From Bacteroidota bacterium (GTDB taxonomy: Bacteria; Bacteroidota; Bacteroidia; AKYH767-A; CANKSK01): 10,080 nt of DNA. Shown piece by piece: positions 1 to 8,700 of the stretch. The stretch is from positions 1-10,080 of the forward strand of contig CANKSK010000022.1 of assembly GCA_947485425.1 (NCBI GenBank), given 5' to 3'. The notes beneath the pieces were generated by a model that saw only the letters and a program-made list of their open reading frames with translations, did not search any database and was not told where the DNA came from. Each line of letters opens with the position of its first letter. Positions within the stretch are counted from its first letter, which is position 1. Both the position numbers and the translations under genes were made by a program.

Positions 1-783
1 ATCGATTGCGTGGCCTTTCCGGAAATCAAGTATGGGAATTTTAATAAAAAGATACTGGGACACATTACACGCCTATCTTTCCAAAAATGCACCCACATCG
101 CCCCCATCTCTGAATACCTTGTCAATTCTGAATATACCTATACCCCAAGCACCTATCCCCGGCAGGGCTTTCAATTCTTCTGCCCAAATCTAAAAACGCC
201 CTATTCGGTTATCTACAATGGGTTTCGACTGGAAAATTGGTACTCCTATGGTCAAAAAAGACCGCCTCGTTCATTTTTAAGCATTGCAGGAAATCTCGAC
301 AACCAAAGCCGCATTTATACCAAAGGAATTGATTTGGTGCTGCAGGCCGCTGCTGAACTTCCTAATTGTCAGTTTACCATCATTGGAAGGAATGCCCATG
401 CCCAAGACTTGTGTGACCTGCCCAATGTGCATCTGCTGCCCTTTACCTCCCACGAAAAATTGATTCAGCTGTATAATGAGCATACCTATTATTTTCAACT
501 ATCCGTTTCTGAAGGCTTTGGAAATACACTTGCCGAAGCCATGCTTTGTGAATGCATTCCCATAGGATCCAATGCGGGTGCCATCCCCATGATTATTGAT
601 CAGACCGGTTTCATCCTGATGAAAAAAGACAAAGATTTGCTTATCCACTTGATTCATGAAATTCTGTCACAAGACCATTCAGACCTGGCAAAAAAAGCGC
701 GTCAGCGAATATTAAATAACTTTTCAATAGAAAATAGAGCCCTTCATCTCCATTCTTTGATTGATTCCCTTCTGATGACATAA
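1..783 (+). CDS. Family-4 (GT-B) glycosyltransferase, 5'-truncated by window edge
   Basis: Likely transfers a sugar from a nucleotide-sugar donor to a growing surface glycan at the cytoplasmic face of the inner membrane. The frame is open from base 1 (it reads I-D-C before the GTG at 10), so that GTG is probably an internal valine codon and the N-terminal Rossmann domain lies mostly outside the window. About 260 residues are visible. They hold the C-terminal donor-binding domain: an N-G-F segment near base 217, a strand S-I-A-G-N near 280, an Y-T-K-G-I-D segment near 316, and an E-x7-E motif (E-G-F-G-N-T-L-A-E) at about 511-537 followed by P-I-G-S-N-A-G-A. This is the classic GT4 signature. 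The stop is TAA at 781-783. The methyltransferase start follows after 8 nt, so the two are probably one operon. Fold and family are confident; donor and acceptor cannot be told. Confidence 0.88.
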   Translation: MDCVAFPEIKYGNFNKKILGHITRLSFQKCTHIAPISEYLVNSEYTYTPSTYPRQGFQFFCPNLKTPYSVIYNGFRLENWYSYGQKRPPRSFLSIAGNLDNQSRIYTKGIDLVLQAAAELPNCQFTIIGRNAHAQDLCDLPNVHLLPFTSHEKLIQLYNEHTYYFQLSVSEGFGNTLAEAMLCECIPIGSNAGAIPMIIDQTGFILMKKDKDLLIHLIHEILSQDHSDLAKKARQRILNNFSIENRALHLHSLIDSLLMT

Positions 784-791
784 CTACCTAT

Positions 792-1853
792 ATGAAAGCA
801 ACCTCATCCGTTCAAGCTGAACACAAAATAAATCTGAAAAACCTGGAAGAAAAACTCCGCAGATTAGACCTCGGCAATCTTGCCATTTCTGATTATAGCA
901 AAAGGTATTTTGGAGATTATCTTCGCAAGCTTACCTATGGCATACAGGCCTGCGCATTCATTGTAGAAAGCAGTTTGGCAAATACAGATAAAAAACCCAA
1001 AGACCTTATATTTATTGACCATGGCGGCGGAATTGGTCTGCTCTCCATCATCGCCAAAATGATGGGCATGGGTAAGGTAATATACTCCGACATTTATGAT
1101 GTAGCTACCCGTGATGCCCAAGTTTTAGCAGAAGCCATAGGCGTTCACATTGATCATTATGTTGCCGGTGATGTTGATGAGCTTTTAAATTACATGCATA
1201 CAAATAAGCTGGATGTGGATATCATTGCATCACGAAATGTAATTGAACATGTTTTTAACCCTGCAAAATTTATTGAAAAAATAGCGCAAATCAATCAACA
1301 CAGCCTGCAATTGTTTTTTGCCACAACGGCGAATATAGAAAATCCGATGGTAAATATGTATACGCGCAGAATACACAAAAAGCTCGAATATCAAGGCATG
1401 GGAAAGGCTTGGGGGAATAAAGAACGGGATCAGGTAATGGCATATCTGGACATCAGAAAAAATATAATCCTTCAAAATTTTCCGGGATTAATAGAAGAAG
1501 AAGTGGATATGCTCGCAAAAAAAACCCGGGGATATATCAAGGAAGATATTCTCGATGCCATCAAAGCATTTATTTTATACCAAACACTACCCATAGAAAT
1601 ACAGGACCCCACAAATACCTGCGACCCCTTGACCGGAAACTGGGCTGAACACCTCATTCCCATTGCTGAATATGAAAAAATGTTTGTCGAAAATGGTTTT
1701 TCTTTTCAACTGGTTTATGGATTTTACAACACTGCCTATCCCCAAAAAATGCTCAATACCATTACCCCGTTATTGAATTTATTCATTGAAAAAATGCCCT
1801 TTACCGGCAAGTTTTTAGCGCCTTTTATCGGCTTATCGGGATACAGAAAATAG
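792..1853 (+). CDS. Class I SAM-dependent methyltransferase with long C-terminal extension
   Basis: A 353-residue protein predicted to transfer a methyl group from S-adenosylmethionine; the substrate is unknown. Residues 74-82 (F-I-D-H-G-G-G-I-G) form the glycine-rich SAM-binding loop. Asp100 at the end of Y-S-D is placed to bind the SAM ribose, and N-V-I-E-H-V (149-154) matches the post-strand-4 motif seen in many small-molecule and glycan methyltransferases. Residues 1-70 look helical and charged, perhaps a cap. Residues about 180-353 form a C-terminal region I do not recognise; it is not obviously membrane-spanning. The ATG at 792 lies 8 nt after the glycosyltransferase stop, and no strong Shine-Dalgarno is visible, as is usual in Bacteroidetes. 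Context suggests it methylates a sugar or terminal residue of a surface glycan, but this is inference. Other roles (lipid or small-molecule methylation) are open. Confidence 0.82.
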   Translation: MKATSSVQAEHKINLKNLEEKLRRLDLGNLAISDYSKRYFGDYLRKLTYGIQACAFIVESSLANTDKKPKDLIFIDHGGGIGLLSIIAKMMGMGKVIYSDIYDVATRDAQVLAEAIGVHIDHYVAGDVDELLNYMHTNKLDVDIIASRNVIEHVFNPAKFIEKIAQINQHSLQLFFATTANIENPMVNMYTRRIHKKLEYQGMGKAWGNKERDQVMAYLDIRKNIILQNFPGLIEEEVDMLAKKTRGYIKEDILDAIKAFILYQTLPIEIQDPTNTCDPLTGNWAEHLIPIAEYEKMFVENGFSFQLVYGFYNTAYPQKMLNTITPLLNLFIEKMPFTGKFLAPFIGLSGYRK

Positions 1854-1873
1854 CAGACATCAATCTGTTTTTC
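1846..1873 (+). terminator. Weak candidate intrinsic terminator at the end of the + strand operon
   Basis: CAGA (1854-1857) pairs with TCTG (1864-1867) around a 6-nt loop, and the flanking GAAAA (1846-1850) can pair with TTTTC (1869-1873) across a small internal bulge that contains the methyltransferase stop codon. The T-run at 1868-1872 follows the core stem. The A/T flanks are symmetric, so it could act on both converging transcripts. The stem is short and low in GC, so confidence is limited. Confidence 0.35.
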
Positions 1874-1888
1874 AAAAGCATTATGGAA

Positions 1889-1920
1889 GATAGAGAATCG
1901 CTAGCAGGAATACCTCTATC
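1889..1920. repeat. Inverted repeat in the convergent intergenic gap
   Basis: GATAGAG at 1889-1895 is perfectly complementary to CTCTATC at 1914-1920, giving a 7-bp stem with an 18-nt loop that itself contains the palindrome GCTAGC (1900-1905). It lies between the 3' ends of two converging genes, where a hairpin may slow or stop polymerase, but no T-run follows on either strand. It may be chance. The rest of the gap (1854-1951) shows no ORF or RNA gene that I can see. Confidence 0.3.
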
Positions 1921-1951
1921 GGATTTACAAAAACCTTCACAAAAAAATAGT

Positions 1952-3259
1952 TTATATTTTTTCAGATAACCTCTCAACCAAAAGGGCGAGTTCTTCGGTC
2001 TGTTTTTGCCGAGAAAAACGCAGGTAATTTTTGTTATCCTCTTCATCCCAAGCCTTGCCCTGTAAGGCTTTCAGATATAGATTTTCAATTTCTAAAAACA
2101 AGCCCTTTTCATCTTCATACCCAAAAAAATGTCCAGAGCTGCAGGTATCAACTATTTCTGCCGCCTCACCATCTAAAGGGCCAATGCCAATAATGGGCCG
2201 CCGTGAAGCCAGGTATTCAAAAAGTTTACCAGTAAGAATACCCTTGTTGTCGGCCGTATCAGGAATCACCAGCAACAAAGCCGAAGCTGAACGCATATAG
2301 GCAATGGCCTGGGCATGACTCACATGCGAAATCGTTTCATAAGCATCACCCAAATGGGTCATCAATTCCTGATGGACCTCTTTGGGTAAACTACCCACAA
2401 ATCTGAATTTGATTTTTTTTCCATAGGTAAAAATCATTTTCTGCATGGCGCGAATAAAACTTTGAAGCCGATAATCAGATGTGATGGTTCCTGTATAGGT
2501 AATGACAAAATCCTCTGCTGGCATTTTCAATTCTTCCTTGAAATCATCCTCATCAAAACCATTGGGAATAATATGAAATTTTGATGCCTCAATCCATGGC
2601 GATTTTTTTAAAAAGGCATCGCGAATGGCCCTGCTCACCACAATGATTGCATCCGCATTTTCAAGAACCTTTCGTTCCAGTTTCAAATCTTTTTCACGGG
2701 CAAAGGAGGTATGCAACATTTTATCATAGTAATAAATTTCCGTCCAAGGATCGCGCAAATCAGCAATCCATGGAAAAGAAAATTTTTCCTTCAAGCGAAG
2801 CCCTAACAGCTGTGTGGAATGCGGGGGGCTGGTGGTGATGATGACCGAAGGCTTTTGCGTTTTCAACACCTGAAGGGCTTGCTGATAGGCATACCGATTC
2901 CATCCTATTCTTGCATCGGGAATAAAAAAATTACCCCGTATAAATCTAGAGATTTTTTTCAGCAGTCCGGGCTTTCCTTCATTGGCAAAACCACCATAAG
3001 GAATTTCCCCACTCTTGGTAAAGGTCTTGTATAAAGATAAGGGTTCAAAGGTATGGGTTCTATATACCTCTATATCGGGTGCAATATCCTTGAGCAAAGA
3101 AGCATCCCGAATGGGATATGAGGCCTTTTCTGCATCAACGGTAATAATTACAGGCTTTATTCCCGATAGGGGAAAATACTTGGCGAATTTTACCCAACGC
3201 TGCACACCTGCCCCTCCACTTGGCGGCCAATAATAGGTAAAAATAAAAGCCGTTTTCAT
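1952..3259 (-). CDS. Family-4 (GT-B) glycosyltransferase paired with YfhO
   Basis: A 435-residue, apparently complete GT-B glycosyltransferase of the GT4/WcaI-like type. The N-terminal acceptor domain opens with P-P-S-G-G-A-G-V-Q-R (12-21), the glycine-rich loop typical of the group. D-L-R-D-P-W is at 167-172, N-G-F-D at 233-236, and Y-T-G-T-I (255-259) starts the donor-binding domain. G-I-L-T-G-K-L-F-E-Y-L (340-350) with G-E-A-A-E-I-V (364-370) occupies the place of the donor-contacting E-x7-E region, although spacing differs from the canonical motif. No signal peptide is seen, so it is cytosolic or membrane-associated. Its ATG (3257-3259) directly abuts the TAA of the yfhO-like gene with no gap, which implies translational coupling. 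It is the last gene of the - strand series and converges on the methyltransferase. Likely role is adding a sugar to a lipid-linked or surface glycan; substrate unknown. Confidence 0.9.
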   Translation of the reverse strand: MKTAFIFTYYWPPSGGAGVQRWVKFAKYFPLSGIKPVIITVDAEKASYPIRDASLLKDIAPDIEVYRTHTFEPLSLYKTFTKSGEIPYGGFANEGKPGLLKKISRFIRGNFFIPDARIGWNRYAYQQALQVLKTQKPSVIITTSPPHSTQLLGLRLKEKFSFPWIADLRDPWTEIYYYDKMLHTSFAREKDLKLERKVLENADAIIVVSRAIRDAFLKKSPWIEASKFHIIPNGFDEDDFKEELKMPAEDFVITYTGTITSDYRLQSFIRAMQKMIFTYGKKIKFRFVGSLPKEVHQELMTHLGDAYETISHVSHAQAIAYMRSASALLLVIPDTADNKGILTGKLFEYLASRRPIIGIGPLDGEAAEIVDTCSSGHFFGYEDEKGLFLEIENLYLKALQGKAWDEEDNKNYLRFSRQKQTEELALLVERLSEKI

Positions 3260-5770
3260 TTATGCTTTGAAGGTCCCGCTTTTAAATTCACGATAACCAA
3301 TGCCAACAAAAAGCAGGATGATAAGGGCGGAACTTACCAGTGAAATCTTTTCACCAATAAAATACGCCTGAGGTTCAAATTTATATTCAATCTGATGCGA
3401 TCCGGCAGGAACGCGCATGCCCCTCAACACATAATTGGCCCTGAAATAAGGCATCAAATGACCATCTACATAAGCATTCCAGCCTTGGCTATAGTAAATC
3501 TCTGAAAATACTGCCAGTTGTTCTGCTTTGGATTTTGACTGATAAACCAAATGATTGGGTGCATATGACTGCAATTGGATAGTAGCTGTAGAATCTGCTG
3601 CCGACTGAAATCCATCGAACATCGATGCAAATCGCTTGTCAACAATCGCGGTTTTTGCAGGCTCAAAATGACTCAAGGCTGAAAGCTCTGAATCCGCATT
3701 GGCAACGAAATTGTAATTTTTTACAAACCACGCATTGCCGAGTGCATTTGGATTTCTTTGGGCGATAGGTTCCATATCCTTCCCGGGAGACATTATAAAA
3801 TAACGGGTATTCAACATATTGAGAACATCCATATTATTTTTGCTGATTTGATTTTCAATCAACTCCTGATATCTTTTTAATTTGGCACCATGGTAACCAC
3901 CAATGGATTTATGCCAATAGGAAGTTTTTGCATCTGAAAAGGGATTGCCAGCAGCATTCAACACCCTGTAATTGGGATCCTTATCCTTGAGGATCTCCAA
4001 GTCGGCATTGCTTGGCTGATAAGGAACCTCCATTGCAGATTTGGCAATAAAATTATCATTGTTCAAATATCGTTTATTTACTGACCACAGGTCTATAAAA
4101 ACCAAAATAAACAAAGCAATGCTTAACCATTTGGCCTGCATTTTTTTCATGCCATACACCCAAATGAGTGCTGCTGCTATCAAAATAAATGCAAAGGTTC
4201 TCAATGCATCAGTTGTAAAAATATATTTTCTCGCCTCTTCTATACCTGTCATAAAAGTATTGATATCAGCTGACTCTAGCTTAGATTGTTTCAATTGACC
4301 AACCACTTCATCATACTCTCCGGGTTTAAAAAAATCATTAAACATACTCGGCAATGCATAACATAAAATGGCAACACCTCCTGTTAATCCAAAGGCAATA
4401 AAAAATTGTTTTTTCTTTTCTGAAATGAGATTGGGATTTGTAATGATTTCTTTCAGCGTTAACAAGGCAAGCAGTGGAAAAGTGAACTCCGCCAAAACCA
4501 ATATCATGGACACCGTTCTGAATTTATCATACTGCGGAAAATAATCTAAAAAGAAATTGGTCAATGGCATGAAGTTTTTTCCCCATGCCAAGGCGAATGA
4601 CAATATGCTTACAGATAGAAGCCACCACTTTACAGGTCCTTTGACGATCAACAAACCCAAAATAAATAAAAAACAAATGATAGAACCTGCATAAACAGGA
4701 CCAGAGGTAAAGGGCTGTGCGCCCCAATATTGATCGATATTGGCAATATATTGTTGAAAGCGTGAATCCGCCTTTTTAATAGCAGATGCATTGCTGCCCA
4801 TAGCCCCACTGGCACCGCCTTTAAAGTCGGGAATTAAAAAAGTAAAAGATTCTGCAACACCATAACTCCAGGAAGTAATATAATCACGATCCAAACCATC
4901 TGTTTGGTTCTCCTTATTTAAGGAAAGTTCTGTTTTGCCTCTTGTCGTTTCCTTGCTATACTCCAAGGTGGTCCAAAGATTTGAAAAGTTGGTTCCTAAT
5001 GCAAGCAGCAAAGCCACCACCAAAACAGGCAAGGATTTTAAGATGTGATTGAAAGTACCTTTTCGATAGGCAGTCACCGCTTCAAAGACAAAGAGCAACA
5101 AAACCATCATGGCCAGGTAATAGGTTATCTGATAGTGATTGGTGCTAATTTCAAGCGCAAGGGCAGTAGCGGTTATAATTCCACCCAGGAGATAACGCCC
5201 TCTGAAGGTAAGTAACAAACCGGCGATAACAGGAGCCATATAAGCAATGGCATACCCCTTGGTATTATGTCCTGCCTCCAAAATGATGAAAAAATAAGAA
5301 GAAAAAGAAAAGGCAAAAGCCCCCATAAAACTCAGAAATGGATCGATTTGAAGGGTAATGAGTAAAAAATAAAAACCCAACATGCAAAGCAATATAAAGG
5401 TAACCGGATGGGGCACCAAAAAATTAAAAAGCTTGTTGATTTCTTTGATGATGTTTCCCGGATAAGCCATACTGATTTGAAAGGCAGGCATACCGCCGAA
5501 CATGGAATTGGTCCACAAAGGTTCGGTATGTGTTTTTTCACGGTAATCAAAAATTTCTTTGGAAGCACCCTTATAGGTCATCACATCACCCTGTTTGATG
5601 GCCTTACCCTGATACACGGGAATAAAATATACAAATAGGATGAGGAAAAGTCCTGCCAAAGATAGCAGATGTGGAAGGTATGGTTTGCTTGATTTTTTAG
5701 CGGATGTGTCTTCTTTGGGTTTGATATCCACAGTCTTTTTTTCTGCTTTGCTGTCTTTGCCTTTCATCAT
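3260..5770 (-). CDS. YfhO-family polytopic membrane protein (putative GT-C-like glycosyltransferase)
   Basis: An 836-residue integral membrane protein, close to the usual YfhO length (about 800-900). A lysine-rich cytosolic tail (1-30) leads to a first membrane segment near 32-53. Then comes an extracytoplasmic loop with K-Q-G-D-V-M-T-Y (59-66) and W-T-N-S-M-F-G-G-M-P (86-95), features shared by YfhO proteins and reminiscent of the acidic first loop of GT-C enzymes. I count roughly 14 hydrophobic segments by eye, mostly between 32-262, 360-473 and 521-563, with the motif E-A-G-H-N-T-K (165-171) between two of them. A large periplasmic domain (about 565-800) with Y-S-Q-G-W-N-A-Y-V-D-G (760-770) precedes a last membrane helix (806-825); this ending is typical of the family. 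Bacillus YfhO and related proteins are needed for glycosylation of cell-wall polymers. Here the acceptor is unknown. The start is the first of two tandem ATGs, 15 nt after the upstream stop; its own TAA abuts the next ATG. Confidence 0.9.
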   Translation of the reverse strand: MMKGKDSKAEKKTVDIKPKEDTSAKKSSKPYLPHLLSLAGLFLILFVYFIPVYQGKAIKQGDVMTYKGASKEIFDYREKTHTEPLWTNSMFGGMPAFQISMAYPGNIIKEINKLFNFLVPHPVTFILLCMLGFYFLLITLQIDPFLSFMGAFAFSFSSYFFIILEAGHNTKGYAIAYMAPVIAGLLLTFRGRYLLGGIITATALALEISTNHYQITYYLAMMVLLLFVFEAVTAYRKGTFNHILKSLPVLVVALLLALGTNFSNLWTTLEYSKETTRGKTELSLNKENQTDGLDRDYITSWSYGVAESFTFLIPDFKGGASGAMGSNASAIKKADSRFQQYIANIDQYWGAQPFTSGPVYAGSIICFLFILGLLIVKGPVKWWLLSVSILSFALAWGKNFMPLTNFFLDYFPQYDKFRTVSMILVLAEFTFPLLALLTLKEIITNPNLISEKKKQFFIAFGLTGGVAILCYALPSMFNDFFKPGEYDEVVGQLKQSKLESADINTFMTGIEEARKYIFTTDALRTFAFILIAAALIWVYGMKKMQAKWLSIALFILVFIDLWSVNKRYLNNDNFIAKSAMEVPYQPSNADLEILKDKDPNYRVLNAAGNPFSDAKTSYWHKSIGGYHGAKLKRYQELIENQISKNNMDVLNMLNTRYFIMSPGKDMEPIAQRNPNALGNAWFVKNYNFVANADSELSALSHFEPAKTAIVDKRFASMFDGFQSAADSTATIQLQSYAPNHLVYQSKSKAEQLAVFSEIYYSQGWNAYVDGHLMPYFRANYVLRGMRVPAGSHQIEYKFEPQAYFIGEKISLVSSALIILLFVGIGYREFKSGTFKA

Positions 5771-5785
5771 TTTTCTATCAAATAT

Positions 5786-8700
5786 TTAGTATGCTTTTAT
5801 AATGGTAACCATTCCTGTTCTGCTGTATTTTTTTCCACTCAGAATATAATGATAAACCCCTTCCGGAACGGCTTTCATATTCACTTTTCCATCCCAAAAA
5901 TCAGATCCGGGTTTATCGGTTTCAAAAATGACCATACCCCATCTATCGATGATTTGCAATTTGTTATAGAAACATTCTACATTGCCAAGAATTTCAAATT
6001 TTTCATTCATCCCATCAAAATTCGGGGTAAACGCATTGGGAATATAAATATCGGAAAGGTGATTACTCCAATAATCAACCAAATACGTGGTACTGTCTGA
6101 ACAACCCACGCCTCTATTGATCACCAAACTGACCGGATAAATCCCCGAAATATCATAGGAATGTGTTGCATTGGCTGAAGCAGATTCTGTTCCATCATGA
6201 AACTGCCACAAATAGGTTCTTGAATTCAAGGAAGCATCTGAAAACAAAACATTGTCACCACAAGGATCAATGCTTGGGCTTATGATGGCTTTCACTACTG
6301 AATCTGCTACCATCACATCCAGAAACACCGGAGGGCTCTGACAAGTATACGCCTCTGCAATAACCATAAAGGTTGTATCTGATTGGGGACTCACCATGAT
6401 AGAATCTGCAGTACTCGCATATGGATCCCAGTGATAAATCAAGCCACCCGTTGCCTTAATGGTTATCAGGTCGCCTAAGCACATCAATTTAGGCCCACTG
6501 ATGCTTACACTGGGCATTGGATGAACAATAATACGAATGCTATCTGTCAACGAACAAAACCCATCCGTTACCTGTATATGATAAGTTGTGGTATCGGTGG
6601 GTGTTACCGTAATACTCATGGTAATCTCCTTGGTTTCTACCCAGTAATATTGATAAGAAGAATTTCCCAAAGCGGAGATGATCATACTTTCTCCATCACA
6701 TATTTGGGTACCATTTCCAAGGGTTGTAAAAACAGGATAAGGCTTCACAGTAATGGGAATACTTGACGTATTTACGCATCCATTGGTATCCGTTACATCA
6801 ATCGTATATGTGGTAGTTAGAGAAGGATTAACTTTCACAACAGGGGTTGTATTGCTGATGCCCCCTCCGCTCCATTGGTACATTACCGAATCGGTGCTCG
6901 AAGAAGTAAGTGTAACCGTATCTCCTTTACATAAATTGCTTTGACCTGTTAAACTCAAATTGGGTATTTTATAAACAGCAACCGTAATGGTATCTGTGTC
7001 TTTTCGACACCCCCCATTATAAGCCACTACATAATAATCTGTTGTAAGTGTCGGACTCACATTTACATTCTGAGTCTGGGCGCTGATTCCTCCACTCCAT
7101 TCATAGCCATTCCCTCCGCTTGCAGTAAGCAAAATACTTTGCCCTTGACAAACTGAGGTATCAGAAATAGAAGCCAATACAGGAACTGCATTTACAATTA
7201 CCGAGTCAACCAATGTATCATTGCAACTGGAGTTATAACCTATCAAAGTAACATAATAAGTACCCGGTGCAGAATACACATAAGAGGTATCCCAAGCACT
7301 GCTTCCGTTTCCATCTCCAAAATCCCAATGAAAAGAGGTGGCAGCTGTTGATGCATTTTTAAATAGGATGGTATCGCCTAAGCAGATGTCTTTTGCAGAT
7401 TTTATAAAAGACACAACAGGACTCACATCCAGCAACAATTTCAAAGCAAAGATATCATTGGTACCGCCACTGTTGTTTTGCTGAAAAGCAGCCGGAGTAG
7501 TAGGAAAATCAACAGATTGAGATTCTCCAATCACATAAACGGTATCTGCATCGGCAACAATGGCACTGCCTCTTTCATAGGCACTGCCACCAAAATAAGA
7601 AGAATATACCAAGCCCGAACCTGATGAATTGAGCTTGGAAATAAAAACATCTGAACCTCCATTGTAAGATTTATCATAGGCACATGAGGTCACCGGAAAA
7701 TTACTTGCGCAAAATCCGGTCACAAACACTTCGCCTGAATTATTGACATCTAGGTTGTATCCGCCATCATCACCCGAACCACCGAGATAGGTAGAATATA
7801 CCAATGAAGCCCCTGAAAAATCAATTTTGCTTACGAAAGCATCTGAAACGCCCCCAGCAAAAACACTGCTATAGGCACCGGGAGTAGTAGGAAATCCAGG
7901 ACCTGCGATACCTGTTACATAGGCTTCTCCGCCTCCATCCACTTTGAGGGATGCTTTGCTCATATCATCAGAAGGTCCTCCTAAATATCCTGAATACAGG
8001 ACGTTGGATAAGCTTGCATCAAACTTGGTTACGGCCATGTCAAAAGCCCCACCATTATAAACAGGGCCAAAAGATCCAGGTGTAACGGGAAATCCCCCTG
8101 CAGTATAACTCAAGACATACACATTAGATGCTGCATCCAAGGCTATTCCTTGTGCACCATCCTTCAACGCTCCACCCAAATAAGTACTTCCTAACAAGGC
8201 TGTGCCAGAATTATTCAACACACAAACAAAACCATCTAGGTCTCCGGCATTAGCGGCCTGATAGGGAAGTGGACCGCCAGGTATCGGAAATGGCAAAGTG
8301 GCACGCGCCTCACCAGCAATATATACATTGCCAAAAATATCTTTTTTTAACATCATCGGAATTTCTTCATCAACACCTCCAATAAGTGTACTGTAGATAA
8401 ATGCGGTTCCTGTGCTGTTTAATTTCAAAGCAAACATATCCGCAGCTACAGGCGTTGCATTTGAAATAGACTGATAACAACCGGGAGTAGTAGGAAATGC
8501 ACCATATGTAAAACCGGTAATATATGCTTCATAGGTGCTGTTATCGATATCAATACCATAACCGCCATCCAATTCACTACTTCCGAAAAAAGTAGAATAG
8601 ATTAAATTGCTTCCATCTTTATTCAACTTCAAAGCAAAAGCATCATAGGCACCACCACTATAGGCAACATTATAAGCACCCGGTGTGACCGGAAAATCTA

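Noticed and set aside
10..12. GTG at position 10 as a real start codon of the first glycosyltransferase
   Set aside because: The frame is open to base 1 and the visible part lacks the N-terminal half of a GT-B enzyme, so this is an internal codon of a gene cut by the window edge.
1952..5770. YfhO/glycosyltransferase pair as a novel defence or secretion system
   Set aside because: Both are well-known envelope glycan families and no nuclease, toxin, or sensor domain is present.
5771..5785. CAAATATTTA as a possible promoter element (reverse of TAnnTTTG) upstream of yfhO
   Set aside because: Spacing does not match the TAnnTTTG consensus and there is no TTTG at the proper upstream distance.
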